A DNA stretch of 40,328 nt, taken from NCBI RefSeq assembly GCF_000003605.2, contig NW_003125997.1, positions 1 to 40,328 of the forward strand, given 5' to 3'. The stretch is from Saccoglossus kowalevskii (lineage: Eukaryota; Hemichordata; Enteropneusta; Harrimaniidae). Below, piece by piece: positions 1 to 10,680 of this stretch. Both the position numbers and the translations under genes were made by a program. The notes under the pieces were generated by a model that was given only the letters and a program-made list of their open reading frames with translations, was not told where the DNA came from and made no database searches. How positions within the stretch are numbered: the stretch's first letter is position 1; every line of letters starts with the position of its first letter.

Positions 1-1655
1 TTGGCCCAGGTTGTTGAAACCCAACACAATGTGTACTGAAAAATACCATGTAAAACATTGGTCCAGGTAGTTCAGTATCCAACACAATGTGTTCTGAAAA
101 CTACCACGGAAAACATTAGCCCAGGTAGTTCAGTATCCAACACAATGTGTTCTGAAAACTACCACGGAAAACATTAGCCCAGGTAGTTCAGTACCCAACA
201 CAATGTGTACTGAAAACTACCATGGAAAGCATTGGCCCAGGTTGTTCAGTATTCAACACAATGTTTACTGAAAAATACAATGGAAAACATTGGCCCATGT
301 AGTTCAGTACCCAAAAATAATGTGTAGTAAAAATGCCCTGGAAAATATTGGCCCAGGTTGTTCAGTACCCAACACAATGTGTATTGAAAATACCATGGAA
401 AACATTAGCCCAGGTAGTTCAGAACCCAATACAATGTGTACTGAAAAATACCATGGAAAACATTGGCCCAGGTTGTTCAGTACCCAACACAATGTGTACT
501 AAAAAATACCATGGAAAACATTGGCCCAGGTTGTTCAGTACTCAACACAATGTGCACTGAAATATACCATGGAAAACATTAGCCCAGGTTGTTCAGTACC
601 CATTACAATGTGTACTGAAATATACCATGGAAAATATTAGCCCAGGTAGTTCAGCACCCAACACAATGTGTACTGCAAAATACCATGGAAAACATTGGCC
701 CAGTTAGTTCAGTATCCATAACAATGTGTACTGAAAAATACCATGGAAAACATTGGCCCAGGTTGTTCAGTACCCAACACAATGTGTACTGAAATATACC
801 ATGGAAAATATTAGCCCAGGTTGTTAAGTAACCAACACAATGTGTACTGAAAACTACCATGGAAAACATTAGCCCAGGTAGTTCAGTACCTAACACAATG
901 TGTACTAAAAATAGCGTGGAAAACATTGGCCCAGGTTGTTCAGTACCCAACACAATGTGTACTGAAAAATACCATGGAAAACATTAGCCGAGGTACATGT
1001 AGTTCAGAACCCAACACAATGTGTACTGAAAAATACCATGGAAAATATTGGCCCAGGTTGTTCAGTACCCAACACAATGTGTACTGAAATATACCATGGA
1101 AAACATTGGCCCAGGTTGTTCAAAACCCAACACAATGTGTACTGAAAAATACCATGGAAAACATTAACCGATGTAGTTCAGAACCCAACACAATGTGTAC
1201 TGAAAAATACCATGGAAAACATTGGCCCAGGTAGTTCAGTATCCAACACAATGTGTACTGAAAAATACCACGGAAAACATTAGCCCAGGTAGTTCAGTAC
1301 CCAACACAATGTGTACTGAAAACTACCATGGAAAACATTCGCCCAGGTATTTCAGTATCCAACACAATGTGTACTGAAAAATACCATGGAAAGCATTGGC
1401 CCATGTAGTTCAGTATTCAACACAATGTGTACTGAAAAATAGCATGGAAAGCATTGGCCCAGGTAGTTCAGTATCCAACATAATGTGTACTGAAAAATTC
1501 TATGAAAAACATTGGCCCAGGTAGTTCAGAACCCAACACAATGTGTACTGAAAAATACCATGGAAAACATTAGCCCAGGTAGTTCAGAACCCAACACAAT
1601 GTGTACTGAAATATACCATGGAAAACATTGGCCCAGGTAGTTCAGTACCCAACAC
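1..1655 (+). repeat. T-type higher-order segment at the left edge
   Basis: The first ~130 bases resemble about 31,899-32,030, sharing CCATGTAAAACATTGG and the rare TGTGTTCTG monomer. Positions ~130-660 match ~35,111-35,641 with only scattered differences. Positions ~830-960 carry GTTAAGTAACC and a TAGCGTGG monomer. A T module follows, with the GAGGTACATGTAG monomer at 990, then TCAAAACCC, TTAACCGATG, CCACGG, ATTCGCCCAGG, AATAGCATGG and TTCTATG monomers in the order seen in the other T copies. No gene is visible. Confidence 0.85.
995..1000 (+). repeat. 6-bp ACATGT insertion, T-module marker (10 copies)
   Basis: The usual CCCAGGTAGTTCAG reads CCGAGGTACATGTAGTTCAG here, a 6-bp palindromic insertion that makes a 64-bp monomer. 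GAGGTACATGTAG starts at 990, 3198, 9025, 9900, 15183, 17974, 23194, 29865, 32537 and 34286. The flanking monomers share the same order of variants, so all ten copies descend from one event spread by copying of a larger block. Confidence 0.9.
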
Positions 1656-2340
1656 AATGTGTACTGTAAATTACCATGGAAAACATTGGCCCATGTAGTT
1701 CAGTACCCAACACAATGTGTACTAAAAATGCCATGGAAAATATTGGCACAGATTGTTCAGTACCCAACACAATGTGTACTGAAAAATACCATGGAAAACA
1801 TTGGCCCAGGTAGTTCAGAACCCAGCTCTATGTGTACTGAAAAGTACCATGGAAAGCATTGGCCCAGGTTGTTCAGTATTCAACACAATGTTTACTGAAA
1901 AATACAATGGAAAACATTGGCCCATGTAGTTCAGTACCCAAAAATAATTTGTAGTAAAAATGCCCTGGAAAATATTGGCCCAGGTTGTTCGGTGCTCAAC
2001 ACAATGTGTACTGAAAAATACCATGAAAAACATTGACCCAGGTAGTTCAGAACCCAGCACAATGTGTACTGAAAAATACCATGAAAAACATTGACCCGGG
2101 TAGTTAAGAACCCAGCACAATGTGTACTGAAAAATACCATGAACAGCATTGGCCCAGGTAGCGCAGTACCCTTCACAATGTGTACTGACAAATACCATTG
2201 AAAACATTACCCCAGGTTGTTCAGTACTCAACACAATGTGTACTAAAAAATACCATGGAAAACATTGGTCCAAGTTGTTCAGTACCCTTCACAATGTGTA
2301 CTGACAAATACCATTGAAAACATTACCCCAGGTTGTTCAG
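1656..2340 (+). repeat. K module, copy 1
   Basis: The module opens with GTACTGTAAATTACC at 1661. It continues with ACTAAAAATGCC, GGCACAGATTG, AGCTCTATG (1824), AACACAATGTTTACTG, CAAAAATAATTTGTAG, GCCCTGG, TTCGGTGCTC, GAACAGCATTG, TAGCGCAG and two ACCCTTC monomers about 118 bp apart. Unlike later K copies it has one extra CCATGAAAAACATTGACCC monomer near 2070-2110. An open frame of 152 codons on the minus strand (1815-2273) is a product of stop-free variants, not a recognisable protein. Confidence 0.85.
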
Positions 2341-2935
2341 TACTCAACACAATGTGTACTGAAAAATACCATGGAAAACATTAGCCCAGGTAGTTTAGTA
2401 CCAAACACAATATGTACTGAAAACTACCATGGAAAACATTCGCCCAGGTAGTTCAGTATCCAACACAATGTGTACTGAAAAATACCATGGAAAACATTAG
2501 CCCAGGTAGTTCAGTACCCAACACAATGTGTACTAAAAAATACCATGGAAAACATTAGCCCAGGTAGTTCAGTATCCAACACAATGTGTACTGAAAAATA
2601 CCATGGAAAACATTAGCCCAGGTAGTTCAGTACCCAACACAATGTGTACTGAAAAATACCATGGAAAACATTAGCCCAGTAGTTCAGTACCCAACGCAAT
2701 GTGTACTGAAACTACATGAAAACATTAGCCCAGGTAGTTCAGTACCCAACACAATGTGTACTGAAAAATACCATGGAAAACATTAGCCCAGGTAGTATCA
2801 GTACTGTGATACAATGTGTACTGAAAAATACCATGGAAAACATTAGCCCCAGGTAGTTCAGTACCCAACACAATGTGTACTGAAAAATACCATGGAAAAC
2901 ATTAGCCCAGGTAGTTCAGTACCCAACACAATGTG
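2341..2935 (+). repeat. S tract of near-consensus monomers with an indel cluster
   Basis: About ten near-consensus monomers (ATTAGCCCAGG, TCAGTACCC), entered through a TTTAGTACCAAACACAATATG monomer. Between 2686 and 2850 several adjacent monomers carry small indels: CCCAGTAG for CCCAGGTAG, GAAACTACATGAAAAC missing three bases, GTATCAGTACTGTGATAC at 2795-2812, and AGCCCCAGG with an extra C. The GTATCA/TGATAC segment is a perfect 6-bp inverted repeat that I found nowhere else in the window. Confidence 0.8.
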
Positions 2936-3690
2936 TACTAAAAAATACCATGAAAAACATTGGCCCAGGTTGTTTAGTACCCAACACAATGTGTACTGAA
3001 AAATACCATGGAAAACATTGGCCCAGGTAGTTCAGTACCCAACACAATGTGTACTTGAAAATACCATGGAAAATATTAGCCCAGGTTGTTTAGTACCCAA
3101 CACAATGTGTACTGAAATATACCATAGAAAATATTAGCCCAGGTAATTCAGCACCCAACACAATGTGTACTGAAAAATACCATGGAAAACATTAGCCGAG
3201 GTACATGTAGTTCAGAACCCAACACAATGTGTACTAAAAAATACAATGGAAAACATTGGCCCAGGTAGTTCATCACCCAACACAATGTGTACTGAAAAAT
3301 ACCATGGAAAATATTGGCCCAGGTTGTTCAGTACCCAACACAATGTGTACTGAAATATACCATGGAAAACATTGGCCCAGGTTGTTCAAAACCCAACACA
3401 ATGTGTACTGAAAAATACCATGGAAAACATTAACCGATGTAGTTCAGAACCCAACACAATGTGTACTGAAAAATACCATGGAAAACATTGGCCCAGGTAG
3501 TTCAGTATCCAACACAATGTGTACTGAAAAATACCACGGAAAACATTAGCCCAGGTAGTTCAGTACCCAACACAATGTGTACTGAAAACTACCATGGAAA
3601 ACATTCGCCCAGGTATTTCAGTATCCAACACAATGTGTACTGAAAAATACCATGGAAAGCATTGGCCCATGTAGTTCAGTATTCAACACA
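2936..3690 (+). repeat. T module, copy 2
   Basis: The module runs from ACTAAAAAATACCATGAAAAAC and TTTAGTACCC monomers through CTTGAAAATACC, TAATTCAGCACCC, the ACATGT insertion (marker 3198), TTCATCACCC, TCAAAACCC, TTAACCGATG, CCACGG and ATTTCAGTATCC. It ends in a chimeric junction at about 3681-3700, where TATTCAACACAAT passes directly into the ATATGTACTGAAAACTACC monomer of an S tract. Confidence 0.85.
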
Positions 3691-4140
3691 ATATGTACTG
3701 AAAACTACCATGGAAAACATTCGCCCAGGTAGTTCAGTATCCAACACAATGTGTACTGAAAAATACCATGGAAAACATTAGCCCAGGTAGTTCAGTACCC
3801 AACACAATGTGTACTAAAAAATACCATGGAAAACATTAGCCCAGGTAGTTCAGTATCCAACACAATGTGTACTGAAAAATACCATGGAAAACATTAGCTC
3901 AGGTAGTTCAGTACCCAACACAATGTGTACTGAAAAATACCATGGAAAACATTAGCCCAGGTAGTTCAGTACCCAACACAATGTGTACTGAAAAATACCA
4001 TGGAAAACATTAGCCCAGGTAGTTCAGTACCCAACACAATGTGTACTGAAAAATACCATGGAAAACATTAGCCCAGGTAGTTCAGTACCCAACACAATGT
4101 GTACTGAAAAATACCATGGAAAACATTAGCCCAGGTAGTT
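3691..4140 (+). repeat. S tract
   Basis: Near-consensus monomers, including one with ATTAGCTCAGG (3893). The 3425-4020 stretch, which spans the T/S junction, is collinear with ~24,467-25,060 at a constant offset of 21,042. No other content is visible. Confidence 0.85.
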
Positions 4141-5310
4141 CAGTACCCAACACAATGTGTACTAAAAAATACCATGAAAAATATTGGCCCAGGTTGTTTA
4201 GTACCCAACACAATGTGTACTGAAAAATACCATGGAAAACATTGGCCCAGGTAGTTCAGTACCCAACACAATGTGTACTGGAAAATACCATGGAAAACAT
4301 TGGCCCAGGTAGTTCAGTATCCAACACAATGTGTACTAAAAATGCCATGGAAAATATTGGCACAGGTTGTTCGGTACCCAACACAATGTGTACTGAAAAA
4401 TACCATGGAAAACATTGGCCCAGGTAGTTCAGAACCCAGCACAATGTGTACTGAAAAATACCATGGAAAGCATTGGCCCAGGTTGTTCAGTACTCAACAC
4501 AAAGTTTACTGAAAAATACAATGGAAAACATTGGCCCAGGTAGTTCAGTACCCAAAAATAATGTGTAGTAAAAATGCCATGGAAAATATTGTCCCCGGTT
4601 GTTCGGTGCTCAACACAATGTGTACTGAAAAATACCATGGAAAACATTGACCCAGGTAGTTAAGAACCCAGCACAATGTGTACTGAAAAATACCATGGAA
4701 AACATTAGCCCAGGTAGTTCAGTACCCAACACAATGTGTACTAAAAAATACCATGAAAAACATTGGCCCAGGTTGTTTAGTACCCAACACAATGTGTACT
4801 GAAAAATACCATGGAAAACATTGGCCCAGGTAGTTCAGTACCCAACACAATGTGTACTGGAAAATACCATGGAAAACATTGGCCCAGGTAGTTCAGTATC
4901 CAACACAATGTGTACTAAAAATGCCATGGAAAATATTGGCACAGGTTGTTCGGTACCCAACACAATGTGTACTGAAAAATACCATGGAAAACATTGGCCC
5001 AGGTAGTTCAGAACCCAGCACAATGTGTACTGAAAAATACCATGGAAAGCATTGGCCCAGGTTGTTCAGTACTCAACACAAAGTTTACTGAAAAATACAA
5101 TGGAAAAGATTGGCCCAGGTAGTTCAGTACCCAAAAATAATGTGTAGTAAAAATGCCATGGAAAATATTGTCCCAGGTTGTTCGGTGCTCAACACAATGT
5201 GTACTGAAAAATACCATGGAAAACATTGACCCAGGTAGTTAAGAACCCAGCACAATGTGTACTGAAAAATACCATGAACAGCATTGGCCCAGGTAGCGCA
5301 GTACCCTTCA
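4141..5310 (+). repeat. Two tandem copies of the B module (10-mer, 579 bp)
   Basis: Positions 4141-~4690 and 4720-~5270 align at an offset of 579 bp. That is ten monomers less one base; the ACTAAAAATGCC monomer is one base short. Each copy runs ACTAAAAAATACCATGA, TTTAGTACCC, ACTGGAAAATACC, TCAGTATCC, ACTAAAAATGCC, GGCACAGGTTG, TTCGGTACCC, AACCCAGC, ACAAAGTTTACTG (4501 and 5080), CAAAAATAATG, ATTGTCCC and TTCGGTGCTC. The second copy continues into GAACAGC, TAGCGCAG and ACCCTTC. Only scattered substitutions separate them. Confidence 0.9.
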
Positions 5311-5690
5311 CAATGTGTACTGACAAATACCATTGAAAACATTACCCCAGGATGTTCAGTACTCAACACAATGTGTACTGAAAACTACCATGGAAAACAT
5401 TGGTCCAAGTAGTTCAGAACCCAACACAATGTGTACTGAAAATACCATGGAAAGCATTGGCCCAGATAGTTCAGCACACAAGACAATGTGTACTGAAAAA
5501 AACCATGGAAAAATATTATGGAAAACATTGGCCAAGGTAGTTCAGTGCCCAACACAATGTGTACTGAAAACTAACTTGGAAAATATTGGCCCAGATAGTT
5601 CAGTACCCAACACATTGTGTACAAAAACCTACCATGGAAAACATTGGCCCAGGTAGTTCAGAACCCACCACAATGTGTACTGAAAAATAC
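5311..5690 (+). repeat. X module, copy 1
   Basis: Monomers with CCCAGGATG, GGTCCAAGTAG, GCCCAGATAG, AGCACACAAGACAATG, a 13-bp internal duplication (5505-5529), GGCCAAGG, AACTAACTTGG, then CACATTGTGTAC and AAAACCTACC. The 4721-5690 segment (B plus X) recurs at ~6409-7378, and X again at ~37,817-38,140 and, more divergent, ~39,684-40,006. Confidence 0.85.
5505..5529 (+). repeat. 13-bp tandem duplication inside a monomer (X marker)
   Basis: ATGGAAAAATATT (5505-5517) is followed at once by ATGGAAAACATT (5518-5529), making a monomer about 13 bp too long. The same rearrangement starts at 7193, 37,989 and 39,855, always after AGACAATGTGTACTG and before GGCCAAGG. It arose once and spread with the module. 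Confidence 0.85.
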
Positions 5691-6408
5691 CATGGAAAAC
5701 ATTGGTCCAGGTTGATCAGTACCCAATACAATGTGTACTGAAAAATACAATGGAAAACATTGGCCCAGGTAGTTCAGTACGCAACACAATGTGTACTGAA
5801 AATACCATGGAAAACATTGACCCAGGTAGTTCAGAACCCAGCACAATGTGTACTGAAATATACCATGAACAGCATTGGCCCAGGTAGCGCAGTACCCTTC
5901 ACAATGTGTACTGACAAATACCATTGAAAACATTACCCCAGGTGGTTCAGTACTCAACACAATGTGTACTGAAAACTACCATGGAAAACATTCGCCCAGG
6001 TAGTTCAGTATCCAACACAATGTGTACTGAAAAATACCATGGAAAGCATTGGCCCAGGTAGTTCAGTATCCTACACAATGTGTACTGAAAACTACCACGG
6101 AAAACATTTGCCCAGGTAGTTTAGTACCAAACACAATGTGTACTGAAAACTACCATGGAAAACATTAGCCCAGGTAGTTCAGTATCCAGCACAATGTGTA
6201 CTGAAAACTACCATGGAAAACATTAGCCCAGGTAGTTCAGTACCCAACACAATGTGTACTGAAAATACCATGGAAACATTAGCCCAGGTAGTTCAGTACC
6301 CACACAATGTGTACTGAAAATACCACGGAAAACATTTGCCCAGGTAGTTTAGTACCCAACACAATGTGTACTGAAAAATACCATGGAAAACATTAGCCCA
6401 GGTAGTTC
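5691..6408 (+). repeat. Y module with homopolymer deletions
   Basis: After a short stretch with TAGTACGCAAC, TAGCGCAG and ACCCTTC come Y monomers: ATTCGCCCAGG, AAAGCATTGG, TATCCTAC (6067), CCACGG with ATTTGCCCAGG, TAGTACCAAAC and TATCCAGC. Within 6250-6335 at least four single A residues are missing compared with otherwise matching copies at ~8280-8370, ~11,776-11,866 and ~22,451-22,541. All four losses are in A runs or AAC, which suggests sequencing or consensus error. Confidence 0.8.
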
Positions 6409-7378
6409 AGTACCCAACACAATGTGTACTAAAAAATACCATGAAAAACATTGGTCCAGGTTGTTTAGTACCCAACACAATGTGTACTGAAAAATACCAT
6501 GGAAAACATTGGCCCAGGTAGTTCAGTACCCAACACAATGTGTACTGGAAAATACCATGGAAAACATTGGCCCAGGTAGTTCAGTATCCAACACAATGTG
6601 TACTAAAAATGCCATGGAAAATATTGGCACAGGTTGTTCGGTACCCAACACAATGTGTACTGAAAAATACCATGGAAAACATTGGCCCAGGTAGTTCAGA
6701 ACCCAGCACAATGTGTACTGAAAAATACCATGGAAAGCATTGGCCCAGGGTGTTCAGTACTCAACACAAAGTTTACTGAAAAATACAATGGAAAAGATTG
6801 GCCCAGGTAGTTCAGTACCCAAAAATAATGTGTAGTAAAAATGCCATGGAAAATATTGTCCCAGGTTGTTCGGTGCTCAACACAATGTGTACTGAAAAAT
6901 ACCATGGAAAACATTGACCCAGGTAGTTAAGAACCCAGCACAATGTGTACTGAAAAATACCATGAACAGCATTGACCCAGGTAGCGCAGTACCCTTCACA
7001 ATGTGTACTGACAAATACCATTGAAAACATTACCCCAGGATGTTCAGTACTCAACACAATGTGTACTGAAAACTACCATGGAAAACATTGGTCCAAGTAG
7101 TTCAGAACCCAACACAATGTGTACTGAAAATACCATGGAAAGCATTGGCCCAGATAGTTCAGCACACAAGACAATGTGTACTGAAAAAAACCATGGAAAA
7201 ATATTATGGAAAACATTGGCCAAGGTAGTTCAGTGCCCAACACAATGTGTACTGAAAACTAACTTGGAAAATATTGGCCCAGATAGTTCAGTACCCAACA
7301 CATTGTGTACAAAAACCTACCATGGAAAACATTGGCCCAGGTAGTTCAGAACCCACCACAATGTGTACTGAAAAATAC
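6409..7378 (+). repeat. B+X module, second copy
   Basis: This is a copy of ~4721-5690 at a constant offset of 1688 bp: ACAAAGTTT at 6768 against 5080, and the 13-bp duplication at 7193 against 5505. It has private changes such as CCCAGGGTG near 6750 and GCATTGACCC near 6974. The latter is shared with the copy near 37,770, which is therefore closer to this copy than to the first. Confidence 0.88.
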
Positions 7379-7990
7379 CATGAAAAACATTGGTCCAGGT
7401 TGTTTAGTACCCAACACAATGTGTACTGAAAAATACCATGGAAAACATTGGCCCAGGTAGTTCAGTACCCAACACAATGTGTACTGGAAAATACCATGGA
7501 AAACATTGGCCCAGGTAGTTCAGTATCCAACACAATGTGTACTAAAAATGCCATGGAAAATATTGGCACAGGTTGTTCGGTACCCAACACAATGTGTACT
7601 GAAAAATACCATGGAAAACATTGGCCCAGGTAGTTCAGAACCCAGCACAATGTGTACTGAAAAATACCATGGAAAGCATTGGCCCAGGTTGTTCAGTACT
7701 CAACACAAAGTTTACTGAAAAATACCATGGAAAACATTGGTCCAGGTTGTTCAGTACCCAATACAATGTGTACTGAAAAATACAATGGAAAACATTGGCC
7801 CAGGTAGTTCAGAACCCAGCACAATGTGTACTGAAAAATACCATGGAATGCATTGGCCCAGGTAGTTAAGAACCCAGCACAATGTGTACTGAAAAATACG
7901 ATGAACAGCATTGGCCCAGGTAGCGCAGTACCCTTCACAATGTGTACTGACAAATACCATTGAAAACATTACCCCAGGTAGTTCAGTACT
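7379..7990 (+). repeat. B module, further copy, truncated into ACCCTTC monomers
   Basis: The first ~340 bp repeat 6440-6780 at an offset of 939 bp (ACAAAGTTT at 7707). After ACAAAGTTTACTG the order departs from the other B copies. GGTCCAGGTTG, CCCAATAC, AATGCATTGG and TACGATGAACAGC monomers follow, and it ends with TAGCGCAG and ACCCTTC. No gene is visible. Confidence 0.85.
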
Positions 7991-8760
7991 CAACACAATG
8001 TGTACTGAAAACTACCATGGAAAACATTCGCCCAGGTAGTTCAGTATCCAACACAATGTGTACTGAAAAATACCATGGAAAGCATTGGCCCAGGTAGTTC
8101 AGTATCCTACACAATGTGTACTGAAAACTACCACGGAAAACATTTGCCCAGGTAGTTTAGTACCAAACACAATGTGTACTGAAAACTACCATGGAAAACA
8201 TTAGCCCAGGTAGTTCAGTATCCAGCACAATGTGTACTGAAAACTACCATGGAAAACATTAGCCCAGGTAGTTCAGTACCCAACACAATGTGTACTGAAA
8301 AATACCATGGAAAACATTAGCCCAGGTAGTTCAGTACCCAACACAATGTGTACTGAAAAATACCACGGAAAACATTTGCCCAGGTAGTTTAGTACCAAAC
8401 ACAATGTGTACTGAAAACTACCATGGAAAACATTAGCCCAGGTAGTTCAGTATCCAACACAATGTGTACTGAAAACTACCATGGAAAACATTAGCCCAGG
8501 TAGTTCAGTACCCAACGCAATGTGTACTGAAAACTACCATGGAAAACATTAGCCCAGGTAGTTCAGTACCCAACACAATGTGTACTGAAAAATACCATGG
8601 AAAACATTAGCCCAGGTAGTTCAGTACCCAACACAATGTGTACAGAAAAATACTAGTACCATGGAAAACATTAGCCCAGGTAGTTCAGTACCCAACACAA
8701 TGTGTACTGAAAAATACCATGGAAAACATTAGCCCAGGTAGTTCAGTACCCAACACAATG
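7991..8760 (+). repeat. Y module plus consensus monomers
   Basis: The segment 7990-8640 is collinear with ~11,486-12,136 (offset 3496) and ~22,165-22,815 (offset 14,175). The shared order is TATCCTAC (8103), CCACGG/ATTTGCCC, CCAAAC, TATCCAGC, two consensus monomers, a second CCACGG, and AACGCAATG (8514). At 8642-8665 a single monomer has ACAGAAAAATACTAGTACC, a 6-bp gain not seen elsewhere. Confidence 0.85.
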
Positions 8761-10680
8761 TGTACTAAAAAATACCATGAAAAACATTGGCCCAGGTTGT
8801 TTAGTACCCAACACAATGTGTACTGAAAAATACCATGGAAAACATTGGCCCAGGTAGTTCAGTACCCAACACAATGTGTACTTGAAAATACCATGGAAAA
8901 TATTAGCCCAGGTTGTTTAGTACCCAACACAATGTGTACTGAAATATACCATGAAAAATATTAGCCCAGGTAATTCAGCACCCAACACAATGTGTACTGA
9001 AAAATAACATGGAAAACAATAGCCGAGGTACATGTAGTTCAGAACCCAACACAATGTGTACTAAAAAATACAATGGAAAACATTGGCCCAGGTAGTTCAT
9101 CACCCAACACAATGTGTACTGAAAAATACCATGGAAAATATTGGCCCAGGTTGTTCAGTACCCAACACAATGTGTACTGAAATATACCATGGAAAACATT
9201 GGCCCAGGTTGTTCAAAACCCAACACAATGTGTACTGAAAAATACCATGGAAAACATTAACCGATGTAGTTCAGAACCCAACACAATGTGTACTGAAAAA
9301 TACCATGGAAAACATTGGCCCAGGTAGTTCAGTATCCAACACAATGTGTACTGAAAAATACCACGGAAAACATTAGCCCAGGTAGTTCAGTACCCAACAC
9401 AATGTGTACTGAAAACTACCATGGAAAACATTCGCCCAGGTATTTCAGTATCCAACACAATGTGTACTGAAAAATACCATGGAAAGCATTGGCCCATGTA
9501 GTTCAGTATTCAACACAATGTGTACTGAAAAATAGCATGGAAAGCATTGGCCCAGGTAGTTCAGTATCCAACATAATGTGTACTGAAAAATTCTATGAAA
9601 AACATTGGCCCAGGTAGTTCAGAACCCAACACAATGTGTACTGAAAAATACCATGGAAAACATTAGCCCAGGTAGTTCAGAACCCAACACAATGTGTACT
9701 GAAATATACCATGGAAAACATTGGCCCTGGTAGTTCAGTACCCAACACAATGTGTACTGTAAATTACCATGGAAAACATTGGCCCATGTAGTTCAGTACC
9801 CAACACAATGTGTACTAAAAATGCCATGGAAAATATTAGCCCAGGTAATTCAGCACCCAACACAATGTGTACTGAAAAATACCATGGAAAACATTAGCCG
9901 AGGTACATGTAGTTCAGAACCCAACACAATGTGTACTAAAAATACAATGGAAAACATTGGCCCAGGTAGTTCATCACCCAACACAATGTGTACTGAAAAA
10001 TACCATGGAAAATATTGGCCCAGGTTGTTCAGTACCCAACACAATGTGTACTGAAATATACCATGGAAAACATTGGCCCAGGTTGTTCAAAACCCAACAC
10101 AATGTGTACTGAAAAATACCATGGAAAACATTAACCGATGTAGTTCAGAACCCAACACAATGTGTACTGAAAAATACCATGGAAAACATTGGCCCAGGTA
10201 GTTCAGTATCCAACACAATGTGTACTGAAAAATACCACGGAAAACATTAGCCCAGGTAGTTCAGTACCCAACACAATGTGTACTGAAAACTACCATGGAA
10301 AACATTCGCCCAGGTATTTCAGTATCCAACACAATGTGTACTGAAAAATACCATGGAAAGCATTGGCCCATGTAGTTCAGTATTCAACACAATGTGTACT
10401 GAAAAATAGCATGGAAAGCATTGGCCCAGGTAGTTCAGTATCCAACATAATGTGTACTGAAAAATTCTATGAAAAACATTGGCCCAGGTAGTTCAGAACC
10501 CAACACAATGTGTACTGAAAAATACCATGGAAAACATTAGCCCAGGTAGTTCAGAACCCAACACAATGTGTACTGAAATATACCATGAAAAACATTGGCC
10601 CAGGTAGTTCAGTACCCAACACAATGTGTACTGTAAATTACCATGGAAAACATTGGCCCATGTAGTTCAGTACCCAACAC
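8761..10680 (+). repeat. Two T modules in tandem (875-bp, 15-mer period)
   Basis: The ACATGT markers at 9025 and 9900, and the GTACTGTAAATTACC monomers at 9754 and 10628, are each 874-875 bp apart, and the intervening variants run in the same order. At ~9825-9842 an ACTAAAAATGCC monomer, which elsewhere leads into GGCACAGATTG, instead passes into ATTAGCCCAGGTAATTCAG. This is a visible unequal-exchange junction within the shared CCATGGAAAATATT. Confidence 0.9.

Noticed and set aside
1815-2273. 152-codon open frame on the minus strand, with a near twin at 28,714-29,172
   Set aside because: 58 = 3x19+1, so any frame cycles through all three phases of the monomer every 174 bp. Open frames persist wherever variants replace ATTAG and GGTAG. 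The peptide is a cyclic permutation of monomer translations, appears on both strands, and has no known domain.
5333-5656. 107-codon plus-strand open frame, repeated at 7021-7344 and 37,817-38,140
   Set aside because: Conservation follows from copying of the whole X module at DNA level. It starts and stops at ordinary monomer variant sites, and the 13-bp duplication shifts frame in the middle, so there is no sign of coding constraint.
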